Shown here one piece after another: positions 53,919-63,324 of a DNA stretch of 64,000 bases. The position numbers were made by a program, and so were the translations under genes. A model generated the notes under the pieces. It was not told where the DNA came from. It did not search any database and saw nothing but the letters and a program-made list of their open reading frames with translations. This DNA is from Avibacterium gallinarum (GTDB lineage Bacteria > Pseudomonadota > Gammaproteobacteria > Enterobacterales > Pasteurellaceae): contig NZ_PQVJ01000052.1 in the NCBI RefSeq assembly GCF_002921135.1, positions 17,312 to 81,311 of the forward strand, read 5' to 3'. Numbering within the stretch: the first letter of the stretch is position 1; every line of letters begins with the position of its first letter.

Positions 53919-55465
53919 TTATTCTCCTTTTGCTACAAATTCCCTAGCTAACAAACCAGCGTTAGTTGAGCTAGAGGCGATAGTAATGCCAGCCGCTTCA
54001 AGTTGTGCAACCTGGTTCTGTACAGAAGGCTGATCTAATTCAGTTCCTAATACATAAGCTAAGATTTCCAAATGCCGTCCTGATTGTTGTGCTTCTCTTT
54101 TTACTTGTAGAAGTGCAGGCAATGTTTCTGCTATAGGATCAGGATTTGCACCAAAGCCTAGAACAAAATCAAGCAATAAAACACCAACCTCAGGATCACG
54201 TCCCTCTTGTAAAATTCGTTCTATGCGATAGCTTGGATCAATCATTGGATGTGCTTTACCATTGGTAAAAGAATCATCGCCAAAGTCAATAAATGTGTGT
54301 TCGATTGATTTATCGCTGGCTTGTAATTTATAAGCTGGGTTTGTTTGAATATTCGAGTAAACGTTAGGATACTTTTCTAAAGCAGAAAATAGGGCTTCAT
54401 CACATAAGGTTCCACCACAAAATAAACCTCGAATGTAGCGTTGCTGTGGGTTAAGTTTTTTTGTACCTCTTTAATTAAAGGTAAATTTAATGCGTGTTTA
54501 TCGATACTTTCTTCTGGAATACCAGAGGCAATGACCGCCGCCATTGCAGCTGGTTTGCTATGAGAATAAATATGAATATGCGGTGCAGCTTTAGTTTCCT
54601 CTTTATAGCCTAAAAACCAAATAAAAATAGGTTTATTAATATGTTCACAAGTGGATAAGATTTTTCTCGCGATTGTAGGTGCTGGCGGTTTTGATACGAT
54701 AATAATAATGTCTGTATTGGGATCTTCAGCAAGCATTTGTAATCCATCTAACATCATAATGCCCCCAATATCTTCGCTAAGATCTCTTCCTCCTGTTCCA
54801 ATTAATTGGGAAATGCCACCTCCAAATTCGTGTATTCTTACTGAAATTTCTTGAGCTCCAGTCCCTGAAGCTGCGACAATACCAATATTGCCACCTCGAA
54901 CTTTATTCGCAAAGCCTAAACCAACGCCATTAATTATGGCTGTACCACAATCTGGTCCCATCATTAATAAACCTTTTTGATGAGCTAATTGCTTTAATTT
55001 CAATTCTTGCTCTATAGAAACATTATCAGAAAATAACATAACATTTTTATTTAGATTTAAAGCTTTTTCAGCTTCTCTTGCAGCATAAAGACCATTTACA
55101 GAAATAATGGCTAAATTCGTTTCTGGGTGTTTTTCATTAACCGAATTAATACTATGAAAAATATCATTTTCTACCTGTGTATCATCAAAAGGCTTTCTAA
55201 TTAATAATTTTTCAACTTCTGATAGTATTTTCTGTTCGCTAGCCCCCTTTTCCAAAGATAATGCAATCATTAAGTCTGAAGGCCCAGCTTTTTCTAACTG
55301 GCTATCCAATAAATGTGCTTCTTTTAAAACTGCTTTATTCATTGGTGTGCCCATCGCAATTTGAGCTTGAATAACCCCTTCTAATTGATTAACTTTTGTA
55401 GAAATTGCCATTAATGTAACGGAATCAAAGTATGTATTTGGTTTTAACTGATTAAGTAGTAGCAT
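53919..55465 (-). pseudogene. fdrA: FdrA-like (AllF/YahF-like) subunit, copy 2, frameshifted
   Basis: Two reading frames together cover a whole FdrA: 54377-55465 (N-terminal two thirds, with GPDCGTAIINGVGLGFANKV) and 53919-54245 (C-terminal, with RDPEVGVLLLDFVLGFGANP). The coding strand has a run of seven A (54456-54462); adding one A restores the frame through RYIRGLFCGGTLCDEALFSAL to the second piece, giving about 515 residues like copy 1. As written the first piece ends in about 20 wrong residues. It could be true decay, slippage or sequencing error. It lies 14 bases after the ankyrin gene and 2 bases before the DUF1116 gene. Confidence 0.9.
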
Positions 55466-55479
55466 AGCCGTCTCCTTAT

Positions 55480-56067
55480 TTATAAATATTCTTCGATAAT
55501 TTTCGCAATTTCGTGATAGCCTTTACGATAAGCGAGTTCTAAAGGAGATACCCCCCATTCATCAGTCATAGTTGGATCAGCATCATGGTCTAATAATAAA
55601 CGAACAATCCGTTGCATTTTTTCACCGCCATCATTCAAAATAATAGCTTCTATCAAAGCAGTCCAACCTACAGTATTTGTCAGATTGACATTAATATCCG
55701 TATTTTCTAACAGAAAACGTACAATCTCTTCGTGTCCTTTTTCGGCCGCTGGGGTTAAACCATTTCCCCCGAATCGCGTAAGACAAGTTAAATCACAGCC
55801 TAGTTCTACCATAAGCTTGACAAGCGTTAAGTCATTATGAATACATCCCTGAATAAAAGGGTTAAAACACTTGTTATCTTGAGTATTAATATCCGCTCCA
55901 TTCGACGCTAACCAACGCACAGCATCATATTGCTTGTTTTGTGCTGCGATAAGTATAGGGGTTCGTTTTCCTTTATCTCTTGCATTGATATCAGCACCAT
56001 TTTCAAGTAGTAAACGAAGCTGTTCAATATTGCCTTCGGCAGCGGCAGTAAATAGTTTAACGTTCAT
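55480..56067 (-). CDS. Ankyrin-repeat protein (YahD-like)
   Basis: A 195-residue protein made of about five to six ankyrin repeats (for example LLLENGADINARDKGKRTPILIA-type helices, NGADINTQDNKCFNPFIQG, LLDHDADPTMTDEWGVSPLEL). It has no signal peptide and is cytosolic. Its place between a LysR gene and fdrA is that of yahD in E. coli. A role as a scaffold or regulator of the transcarbamoylase is possible; nothing in the sequence proves it. Confidence 0.88.
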   Translation of the reverse strand: MNVKLFTAAAEGNIEQLRLLLENGADINARDKGKRTPILIAAQNKQYDAVRWLASNGADINTQDNKCFNPFIQGCIHNDLTLVKLMVELGCDLTCLTRFGGNGLTPAAEKGHEEIVRFLLENTDINVNLTNTVGWTALIEAIILNDGGEKMQRIVRLLLDHDADPTMTDEWGVSPLELAYRKGYHEIAKIIEEYL

Positions 56068-56086
56068 TTTTTCTCCTTATTTGTAG

Positions 56087-56998
56087 TTAATTTAACCATT
56101 GTGAACGATATTCATCCGTACAGAGTATGGGTAATAGATAGTTCAGAATTTGGCTTTGTTGTTGATTTTGCCAAGCGTAGTAAACCCTCACAGGTTGTTT
56201 ATGCTCAGCAATGACTTTTGTTATCACTTTGCCTGAGGTTAAAGCAGGGATTGCTATTCGTGCTGGTAAAAAGCCTATACCAACCCCTTCAGCAATCATT
56301 GAAAGTACCATTTCTAAATCAGCCACATAAAAAACTTTTTGCCCTTTCAATGCCCAAGTTTTCTTTTGCTGTAACGCTATAGATGAGTCGTGAACAACGA
56401 TAGCAGGGTAGTGACGTAGTTGAGAAGCTTGTAAAATAGAGTTTTCTTTTGCCAAAGGATGACAAGGAGAGACTAAGAATATCCATTCAATATCTCCTAA
56501 ATATTCTGTACTGATATTTCCTTGATTAAATGGGGGATTCTGCGGAGCACCAATCACAATATTTGCTCTATTTTCATATAATGCCTCCCAAGCACCGTTA
56601 TAAACTTCGGTACGGATAGAAAATTCTGTGGCTGGAAATTTTTCTGAAAGCGAGGAAAGAAGTTTAGGAATTGGATCTGGATTAACAATGTAATTGAGGG
56701 CGATTGTAAACTGTTTTTCTATGCCATTATCAATTTGTGCGGCGTTACATTTTAATTCATTTAATCCTTGTAAAATCCAGTCTCCCTTTTCTAAAATATA
56801 TCTTGCTGCTGGGGTAAGTTGAATATGTCCATTAGTTCGAGAGAATAACTTAATGCCAAGATCATCTTCCATCTTCTTTGCTGTATATCCAATTGCTGAT
56901 GGAACGCGATGTAACACTTTGGCAGCTTCACTAAAACTCCCTGTTTTAGCAATAACTTGTAAGATCCGAATCGTATCAGATGATAATCCTATCGCCAT
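56087..56998 (-). CDS. LysR-family transcriptional regulator 2 (YahB-like)
   Basis: A 303-residue LysR protein. The DNA-binding helix reads KTGSFSEAAKVLHRVPSAIG. The effector domain includes TEFSIRTEVYNGAWEALYENRAN and ALKGQKVFYVADLEMVLSMI, both nearly the same in LysR 1, so the two regulators may sense related compounds. The ATG at 56998 (MAIGLSSDTIRILQ, after AAGGAG) is chosen over 57025. It is transcribed towards the ankyrin and fdrA genes, 19 bases ahead of the ankyrin gene, so it is the first gene of that operon and may be self-controlled. Confidence 0.88.
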   Translation of the reverse strand: MAIGLSSDTIRILQVIAKTGSFSEAAKVLHRVPSAIGYTAKKMEDDLGIKLFSRTNGHIQLTPAARYILEKGDWILQGLNELKCNAAQIDNGIEKQFTIALNYIVNPDPIPKLLSSLSEKFPATEFSIRTEVYNGAWEALYENRANIVIGAPQNPPFNQGNISTEYLGDIEWIFLVSPCHPLAKENSILQASQLRHYPAIVVHDSSIALQQKKTWALKGQKVFYVADLEMVLSMIAEGVGIGFLPARIAIPALTSGKVITKVIAEHKQPVRVYYAWQNQQQSQILNYLLPILCTDEYRSQWLN

Positions 56999-57218
56999 AA
57001 ATATTCTCCTTAAATATCTATGCAAAATTTAGAAAATAGTTCATTTCTAAAGACAAAAAAATCATAGCAAGAATAAAAGAGAGGTAAAGCAAAAAGAATT
57101 GAATGAGATTTGCAAGAAATTTGTTGTAGGATACTGTGTAATGAACAAAAAATAGGGACTAAAAGAAGTAAATAAGAGTAATCAAATTATAAAAATTTAA
57201 AAAAGATAAAAATTTCAC

Positions 57219-57248
57219 TTGATACTGTATATCAATACAGTTTATATT
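57219..57248 (+). promoter_or_regulatory. recA (copy 2) promoter with LexA box
   Basis: -35 TTGATA (57219-57224), 18-base spacer, -10 TATATT (57243-57248). The SOS box CTGTATATCAATACAG (57225-57240) is identical to that of copy 1, while flanking bases differ. Both recA copies should be SOS-induced. Confidence 0.88.
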
Positions 57249-57310
57249 ATGCAAAGCAATTAAATCATCAAACAAACGGGGCTTTCCCATTTTTTATAGG
57301 ATCAAACAAA

Positions 57311-57364
57311 ATGGCGAAAGAAGATAAAGCAAAAAAGCAAAAAAGCAAAAAAGCAAAAAAGTGA
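57311..57364 (+). other. Short leader ORF made by the frameshifted 5' end of recA copy 2
   Basis: The ATG equivalent to the start of copy 1 opens a frame of 17 codons ([17 protein letters not shown]) ending in TGA at 57362-57364. Four tandem 8-base units shift it out of the recA frame. The stop lies only 4 bases before the GTG at 57369, so terminating ribosomes could restart there. Confidence 0.7.
57329..57360 (+). repeat. Octanucleotide repeat (GCAAAAAA)x4 in recA copy 2
   Basis: Four perfect tandem copies of GCAAAAAA directly after the codons for MAKEDK. Copy 1 has one unit plus two A at this place. By codon arithmetic, 2 or 5 units would join the ATG at 57311 to the recA frame; 4 units do not. 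It is a candidate slipped-strand (phase-variation) tract. Confidence 0.9.
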
Positions 57365-57368
57365 GAAA

Positions 57369-58442
57369 GTGCAAATTACCAATCAAGAAGAAAAACAAAA
57401 AGCCCTTGCTGCGGCGTTAGGTCAAATTGAAAAACAATTTGGTAAAGGTTCAATTATGAAATTAGGGGAAACCCAAGATTTGGATATTGAATCTATTTCT
57501 ACAGGTTCACTGGGGTTAGACATTGCCTTAGGGATCGGTGGTTTGCCAATGGGACGTATAGTAGAAATTTACGGGCCAGAATCTTCAGGGAAAACCACAT
57601 TAACCCTTTCTGTTATCGCGCAAGCACAAAAATTAGGCAAAACCTGTGCCTTTATTGATGCAGAACACGCTTTAGATCCAATTTATGCGGCAAAACTTGG
57701 CGTTGATGTCAAAGAATTGCTTGTTTCTCAGCCTGACAACGGTGAAGAAGCATTAGAAATTTGTGATGCGTTGGTACGTTCTGGTGCGATTGACGTGGTG
57801 ATTGTGGACTCCGTAGCCGCGCTTACACCAAAAGCAGAAATTGAAGGGGATATGGGGGATGCACACGTTGGTTTGCAAGCGCGTTTAATGTCACAAGCCT
57901 TGCGTAAGCTCACTGGACAAATCAAAAACTCAAACTGCTTGGTGATTTTCATCAACCAAATTCGTATGAAAATTGGCGTAATGTTTGGTAACCCAGAAAC
58001 CACCACTGGCGGTAACGCATTGAAATTCTATTCTTCAGTGCGCTTAGATATTCGTCGTACTGGTGCGGTGAAAAACGGCGATGAAATCATCGGTAATGAA
58101 ACCCGTGTGAAAGTGGTGAAAAACAAAGTTGCCCCGCCATTCCGTCAAGTTGATTTCCAAATTCTTTACGGTGAAGGTATTTCACGCAACGGCGAATTAA
58201 TTGAATTGGGTGTAAAACATAAATTGGTTGATAAATCTGGTGCGTGGTTCTCTTATAACGGTGAAAAAATTGGTCAAGGCAAAGCTAATGCAATGAAATG
58301 GTTGGCAGAACACCCTGAACAAGCCGAAGAATTAGAAAATAAATTACGCGAAGAGCTTTTAGCAAATCCAGACAAATCTCTCATTGCCGATATTGAAGCG
58401 GATCAAAATGAAGACATTACAGAAATGGATTCTGAATTTTAA
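57369..58442 (+). CDS. recA: Recombinase RecA, copy 2 (probable GTG start)
   Basis: A 357-residue RecA read from the GTG at 57369 ([19 protein letters not shown]). The natural E. coli protein also begins only a few residues before [10 protein letters not shown], so this product would be functionally complete: Walker [10 protein letters not shown]1/L2 loops and the acidic tail [11 protein letters not shown] are present. The ATG used in copy 1 is out of frame here because of the 8-base repeat. Ribosome-site support for the GTG is weak (GTGAG just upstream), so coupling to the short leader ORF is likely needed. The coding body is very similar but not identical to copy 1. Confidence 0.85.
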   Translation: MQITNQEEKQKALAAALGQIEKQFGKGSIMKLGETQDLDIESISTGSLGLDIALGIGGLPMGRIVEIYGPESSGKTTLTLSVIAQAQKLGKTCAFIDAEHALDPIYAAKLGVDVKELLVSQPDNGEEALEICDALVRSGAIDVVIVDSVAALTPKAEIEGDMGDAHVGLQARLMSQALRKLTGQIKNSNCLVIFINQIRMKIGVMFGNPETTTGGNALKFYSSVRLDIRRTGAVKNGDEIIGNETRVKVVKNKVAPPFRQVDFQILYGEGISRNGELIELGVKHKLVDKSGAWFSYNGEKIGQGKANAMKWLAEHPEQAEELENKLREELLANPDKSLIADIEADQNEDITEMDSEF

Positions 58443-58464
58443 TCCCTTTGATTAAATCATCTCT

Positions 58465-58496
58465 AAAAAGTGCGGTAATTTTTGACCGCACTTTTT
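58465..58496 (+). terminator. Terminator formed by paired uptake signals after recA copy 2
   Basis: AAAAAGTGCGGT / ACCGCACTTTTT around the same 8-base loop as in copy 1. The A run before it is two bases shorter. Confidence 0.72.
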
Positions 58497-58527
58497 CTAA
58501 CAGCAATTTAGGAATCAGTGAGAAAAA

Positions 58528-58986
58528 ATGGCATCATTGGCATTAAATTATGTGGTGAATTTGCTCTCCCGCCGCGAATATAGTGAATATGAATTGCGTT
58601 GTAAAATGCAAGAAAAAGCCTTCACAGAAGCTGAAATTGAACAGGCTTTAGCAATTTGTCAGGAAAAAAACTGGCAAAGTGATCGCCGTTTTACAGAAAA
58701 TTATTTACATTACCGATCACAAAAAGGCTATGGACTGAATCGAATTAAACAAGAGCTTTTTCAACTTAAAGGTATTTCTTCAGAGGTCGTAGAAGACGTA
58801 TTAGCAGAAATGGACATTGATTGGTTTGAGATTGCGCATTCCGTGTTACGCAAGAAATTCCCCAATTATGCACAAGAGCAAGATTTCAAAATGAAACAAA
58901 AAATCTGGCGCTATATGCTTTCACACGGCTTTCAAAGTGAAGAATTTGCCGATTTAGTCGGCTCGGGCGAAAACGAGTTTTACTAA
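58528..58986 (+). CDS. recX: Recombination regulator RecX, copy 2
   Basis: A 152-residue RecX, differing from copy 1 at four residues (Ala/Thr in KAFxEAE, Leu/Ile in ALAxCQ, Ile/Val in SSExVED, His/Asn in KKFPxYAQ). All motifs are intact, so both copies should be functional. It lies between recA copy 2 and intact proS. Confidence 0.96.
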   Translation: MASLALNYVVNLLSRREYSEYELRCKMQEKAFTEAEIEQALAICQEKNWQSDRRFTENYLHYRSQKGYGLNRIKQELFQLKGISSEVVEDVLAEMDIDWFEIAHSVLRKKFPNYAQEQDFKMKQKIWRYMLSHGFQSEEFADLVGSGENEFY

Positions 58987-59134
58987 GACACAGCATTTAC
59001 TGCCCCTTTATTTATGCTTTCCAAGGCTTTCCAGAAAATATTGGCACAAATAGCCCTTTCTTCTTTGAGTGAACCCTACTCAATGATAAACTAACGCCAA
59101 TTTTTGTCTTAAATAATTAATATAGGAAACAACA

Positions 59135-60850
59135 ATGCGAGCGAGTCGATATTTATTTGCTACTTTAAAAGAAACCCCGAATGATGCACAGGTGGTGAGC
59201 CATCAATTAATGTTGCGTGCTGGAATGGTGCGTCCTTTAGCGTCAGGGCTTTATAACTGGTTGCCAACCGGCTTACGCGTACTTAAAAAAGTAGAAAATA
59301 TTGTGCGTGAAGAAATGAATAAAAGCGGTGCGATCGAAGTGGAAATGCCCGTTGTTCAACCGGCTGAATTATGGCAAGAATCGCAACGCTGGGAGCAATA
59401 TGGCCCAGAATTATTACGCTTCCAAGATCGCGGACAACGTGATTTTGTGCTTGGTCCAACACACGAAGAAGTGATTACGGATTTAGTTCGCCGTGAAGTG
59501 AGTTCTTATAAGCAACTTCCACTGAATTTATACCAAATTCAAACCAAATTCCGTGATGAAGTGCGCCCACGGTTTGGGGTAATGCGTGGTCGTGAATTTT
59601 TAATGAAAGATGCCTATTCTTTCCACACCACAAAAGAAAGCTTGCAAGAAACCTATGACATAATGTACCAAACCTACAGCAATATTTTCACCCGTCTAGG
59701 TTTAGATTTCCGCGCGGTGCAGGCGGATACTGGTTCTATCGGTGGCAGCGCTTCCCATGAATTCCAAGTGTTAGCACAAAGTGGTGAAGATGATATTGTG
59801 TTTTCCACAGAATCCGATTTTGCGGCGAATATTGAACTTGCCGAAGCGGTGGCACAAGGCGAACGTGGCGCGCCAACTCAGTCAATGGAATTAGTGGATA
59901 CGCCAAATGCCAAAACCATTAACGAATTGGTGGAACAATTCAATGTGCCAGTAGAAAAAACCGTGAAAACCTTGATTGTAAAAGGCGCAAATGAAGAGCA
60001 ACCATTAATTGCGTTAATCATTCGTGGCGATCACAATTTGAATGAAATCAAAGCGCAAAAATTAGCGCAAGTGGCTGAACCGCTTGAATTTGCCGATGAA
60101 GCGGAAATCAAAGCAAAAATTGGCGCAGGCGTTGGCTCTCTTGGGCCTGTTAATTTGCCGATCCCAGCCATTATTGATCGTAGCGTCGCATTAATGAGCG
60201 ATTTTTCAGCGGGTGCAAACATTGACGGCAAGCATTATTTCAATATCAACTGGGAACGTGATGTGCCAATGCCAGAAGTGGCAGATTTACGCAATGTGGT
60301 AGAGGGCGATCCAAGCCCTGACGGCAAAGGTTCATTGTTAATCAAACGTGGTATTGAAGTAGGACATATTTTCCAACTTGGCACAAAATATTCTGAAGCA
60401 ATGAAAGCCACCGTACAAGGAGAAGATGGTCGCCCACAAACAATGATTATGGGCTGTTACGGTATCGGTGTGAGCCGTGTGGTTGCCGCAGCGATCGAAC
60501 AAAGCCACGATGAACGCGGGATTATCTGGCCAACGGACGCCATTGCGCCATTTACTGTAGCAATCGTGCCGATGAATATGCACAAATCTGAAAACGTGCA
60601 AGAATTTGCCGAAAATTTATACCGCACTTTAAGCGCTGAAGGGATTGAAGTGATTTTTGATGATCGTAAAGAGCGCCCTGGGGTAATGTTTGCGGATATG
60701 GAACTCATTGGTGTGCCGCATATGTTAGTTATCGGTGAGAAAAACCTACAAAATGGCGAAATTGAATATAAAAATCGCCGAACAGGTGAAAAACAGATGA
60801 TCAACAAAGATCAGTTAGTAGAATTTGTGAAGCAACAAATTAAATACTAA
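59135..60850 (+). CDS. proS: Prolyl-tRNA synthetase
   Basis: A 571-residue class II aminoacyl-tRNA synthetase of the bacterial type. Class II motifs include [41 protein letters not shown] and [17 protein letters not shown]. The YbaK-like editing domain is inserted in the middle (about residues 230-390, with [14 protein letters not shown]), followed by the anticodon-binding domain. It is the only complete copy; a 28-codon fragment lies at 42595. A terminator follows. Confidence 0.98.
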   Translation: MRASRYLFATLKETPNDAQVVSHQLMLRAGMVRPLASGLYNWLPTGLRVLKKVENIVREEMNKSGAIEVEMPVVQPAELWQESQRWEQYGPELLRFQDRGQRDFVLGPTHEEVITDLVRREVSSYKQLPLNLYQIQTKFRDEVRPRFGVMRGREFLMKDAYSFHTTKESLQETYDIMYQTYSNIFTRLGLDFRAVQADTGSIGGSASHEFQVLAQSGEDDIVFSTESDFAANIELAEAVAQGERGAPTQSMELVDTPNAKTINELVEQFNVPVEKTVKTLIVKGANEEQPLIALIIRGDHNLNEIKAQKLAQVAEPLEFADEAEIKAKIGAGVGSLGPVNLPIPAIIDRSVALMSDFSAGANIDGKHYFNINWERDVPMPEVADLRNVVEGDPSPDGKGSLLIKRGIEVGHIFQLGTKYSEAMKATVQGEDGRPQTMIMGCYGIGVSRVVAAAIEQSHDERGIIWPTDAIAPFTVAIVPMNMHKSENVQEFAENLYRTLSAEGIEVIFDDRKERPGVMFADMELIGVPHMLVIGEKNLQNGEIEYKNRRTGEKQMINKDQLVEFVKQQIKY

Positions 60851-60859
60851 ATAAAGTTG

Positions 60860-60888
60860 TTGGGCGGCAAAAGCTGCCCAATTTTTTT
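60860..60888 (+). terminator. proS terminator
   Basis: TTGGGCGGC / GCTGCCCAA around an AAAA loop, followed by seven T. Confidence 0.72.
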
Positions 60889-61037
60889 GTCTAAAATTTG
60901 CGAAAAAAGCACCGCACTTACTTCTTTTGATTGTTTTTATCCATTTTGATGAACTAAAAATGACATAGATAAGCGTTTAACAATCGATCAAGCGTATAAT
61001 CGAAATGGTTTTATATTCATCAAAATTGAGGTAAAAA

Positions 61038-61784
61038 ATGAAAAAATTCATATTTCCAAGTCTTTTGACTGTATTGTTAGCAGGTTGTGCTCATACTCCA
61101 CACGAAGCAAACCCCCATTCCTATTGGGGATATAGTGGAGAGGGAGCTCCGCAACATTGGGGGCAATTAAGTGCAGACTACCAATTATGTGAACGAGGCA
61201 AAAATCAATCGCCTGTTAATTTGACCAACGCAGTAACCTCGCATAACAGCGTAGAATATCAATATCAGCCAAGCAGCGTTAGCCTAGCCAATAATGGACA
61301 TACTTTACAAGCCTCTCTACAATCAGCAAATAATCAATTAAAGATTGATGACAAAACTTTTACGTTACAGCAATTTCATTTCCATACACCAAGTGAACAT
61401 CAATTTCAAGGTAAGCATTTCCCTGTAGAAATCCATTTTGTCCATAAATCTGAAACCGGTGAGCTTGCTGTGCTGGCGATAATGGTGAAAGAAGGAAAAA
61501 CAAATTCTGTGCTAGAAGAATTACTGCATAACCCTTTGAATGTTAATGAAAAAATGGCACTGGCACAGCCATTAGACATCACAAAATTGCTGCCGCGAAG
61601 TAAAGGACATTACCGTCTTAATGGCTCGCTCACCACGCCGCCTTGTAGCGAAGGGGTAAATTGGGTGGTTTTACAGCAACCTATCAGTGCAAGCAGTGAG
61701 CAGATTCGATCATTATCACATACATTAGGGAATAATAATCGCCCTGTACAACCAATTAACGCTCGAATTGTCGTAAGCGAATAA
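61038..61784 (+). CDS. Alpha-class carbonic anhydrase, predicted lipoprotein
   Basis: A 248-residue carbonic anhydrase. The signal peptide ends in the lipobox LAGC (Cys17), so it is predicted to be lipid-anchored in the envelope. The zinc site is visible: the two His in QFHFHTPSEHQ and the third in EIHFVH. The C-terminal GSLTTPPCSEGVNWVVL is the alpha-class signature, with the Cys pair (CERGKNQSPVNL and CSEG) expected for a periplasmic enzyme. It would interconvert CO2 and bicarbonate at the cell surface. Single gene with GAGGT before the start; a weak hairpin (GGGC/GCCC, about 61793-61814) follows. Confidence 0.93.
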   Translation: MKKFIFPSLLTVLLAGCAHTPHEANPHSYWGYSGEGAPQHWGQLSADYQLCERGKNQSPVNLTNAVTSHNSVEYQYQPSSVSLANNGHTLQASLQSANNQLKIDDKTFTLQQFHFHTPSEHQFQGKHFPVEIHFVHKSETGELAVLAIMVKEGKTNSVLEELLHNPLNVNEKMALAQPLDITKLLPRSKGHYRLNGSLTTPPCSEGVNWVVLQQPISASSEQIRSLSHTLGNNNRPVQPINARIVVSE

Positions 61785-61951
61785 ATGTAAAGAGGGCATT
61801 TTTAAGCCCTTATTTCTTATTATTTTTGATCGAAATTTTCCCATTTTTTTACCGCACTTTTTTCTTGCGCGATCTTGCCCTAAAACATAGAATAGCCCTT
61901 TAAAAAATGGCATAGCTCATTTTATAAACGATATTGAGTAGTAGATTTTCA

Positions 61952-62704
61952 ATGACAGAACAACAAACTAGCTTTGCGGATCAAAAACGCAAAACCGTTG
62001 AAACCGCTGAATTTACTGCAGATGGACGCTACAAACGTAAAGTGCGTAGTTTCGTGTTGCGTACAGGGCGATTAAGCGATTTTCAACGTAATATGATGAA
62101 CGAATATTGGCCGATTTATGGCTTATCACATCAAACTGAACCTTTTGATTTTAAAAAGATTTATGGCAACGACAAGCCTGTTATTTTAGAAATTGGTTTT
62201 GGAATGGGGAAATCCCTAGTGGAAATGGCGGAGCAAAATCCAGATAAAAATTATCTAGGAATTGAAGTGCATACCCCCGGTGTAGGTGCGTGCATTGCTT
62301 ATGCTGTGGAAAAGAAGGTAAAGAATCTACGCGTTATTTGCCACGATGCCACAGAAATTTTACGCGATTGCATTGCCGATGGCAGCCTTGCTGGTTTACA
62401 GCTTTTTTTCCCCGACCCTTGGCATAAAGCGAAGCATCATAAACGCCGCATTGTACAGCCGCATTTTGTGCAAACTGTCTGCCAAAAGCTCGCCAACCAA
62501 GGCTTTATTCATATGGCAACAGACTGGGAAAACTATGCGGAACAAATGTTAGACGTATTGCAAGACAATCCACAGTTACGCAATACTTCTGATACAAAGG
62601 ACTATATTCCACGCCCTGAAAGCCGCCCACTGACTAAGTTTGAACAACGCGGTCATCGCTTGGGACACGGCGTATGGGATTTATATTTTATTAAAACTGA
62701 ATAA
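61952..62704 (+). CDS. trmB: tRNA (guanine46-N7)-methyltransferase
   Basis: A 250-residue SAM enzyme that makes m7G46 in the variable loop of tRNA. It has [46 protein letters not shown] and [11 protein letters not shown]. The ATG at 61952 is chosen; a TTG six codons upstream is the alternative. It is followed 30 bases later by yggL, as in E. coli. Confidence 0.96.
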   Translation: MTEQQTSFADQKRKTVETAEFTADGRYKRKVRSFVLRTGRLSDFQRNMMNEYWPIYGLSHQTEPFDFKKIYGNDKPVILEIGFGMGKSLVEMAEQNPDKNYLGIEVHTPGVGACIAYAVEKKVKNLRVICHDATEILRDCIADGSLAGLQLFFPDPWHKAKHHKRRIVQPHFVQTVCQKLANQGFIHMATDWENYAEQMLDVLQDNPQLRNTSDTKDYIPRPESRPLTKFEQRGHRLGHGVWDLYFIKTE

Positions 62705-62734
62705 ATATCAGCCTAGAAATACGAGGAGAAAACG

Positions 62735-63073
62735 ATGGCTATTCAACGTAACAGAAGACAACGCAAAAAAATGCACCTTGCAGAATTCCAAGAATTAGGC
62801 TTTTTAGTAAACTGGCAATTCGCAGAAAATACTCCGATTGATAAAATTGATGAAGTTGTAGATCGTTTTATCAACGAAGTCATTCGCCCAAATGGCTTAG
62901 CTTATGAAGGTAGCGGTTATTTACATTGGGAAGGTTTAGTCTGCTTAGAAAAAATCGGAAAATGTGATGAAAGCCACCGTGAGCTAGTGAAAAACTGGTT
63001 AGAAAGCTATGGATTACAACAAATTGAAATCAGCCAACTGTTTGATATTTGGTGGGAATATCCAGCGAAATAA
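62735..63073 (+). CDS. yggL: YggL-family protein (DUF469)
   Basis: A 112-residue protein with a basic N-terminus (RNRRQRKKMHLAEFQELGF) and the family ending FDIWWEYPAK. E. coli YggL is reported to associate with the ribosomal 50S subunit. It follows trmB with an AGGAG ribosome site and ends with a strong terminator. Confidence 0.92.
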   Translation: MAIQRNRRQRKKMHLAEFQELGFLVNWQFAENTPIDKIDEVVDRFINEVIRPNGLAYEGSGYLHWEGLVCLEKIGKCDESHRELVKNWLESYGLQQIEISQLFDIWWEYPAK

Positions 63074-63126
63074 TAAGATTGAACAGCAATCTTATGTTTA
63101 TTGGTTAGAATCTAAATTATAGAGTA

Positions 63127-63165
63127 AAAACTGTATGCGATTTAATTTCGGATACAGTTTTTTTA
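63127..63165 (+). terminator. trmB-yggL terminator
   Basis: AAAACTGTAT / ATACAGTTTT with a loop of about 15 bases and a T run, about 55 bases after yggL. Confidence 0.8.
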
Positions 63166-63324
63166 TTGGGTTTTATTAGGTTGTCCTAGATTTCTTATCA
63201 ATTCTGTTACATTTTCTAAGTTACATATTTTTCTTTGTTCCAGAAATTCTTAACTTTATTAGTATAATTTTTCTTCTAATTATAGAACGTAACGTATCAG
63301 TATTGGTGCTTTTAGCCGCCATAA

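Larger units (their letters stand above)
57199..59218 (+). repeat. Right copy of the recA-recX-proS direct repeat
   Basis: Counterpart of 40699-42678 in the same orientation, 16.50-16.54 kb away. It runs from the A-rich tract before the recA promoter to codon 28 of proS. Here proS then continues intact, so this copy adjoins the native right flank. Confidence 0.95.

Noticed and set aside
57329..57360. CRISPR-like or intergenic repeat array
   Set aside because: The units are 8 bases with no spacers and lie at the 5' end of recA; it is a simple sequence repeat.
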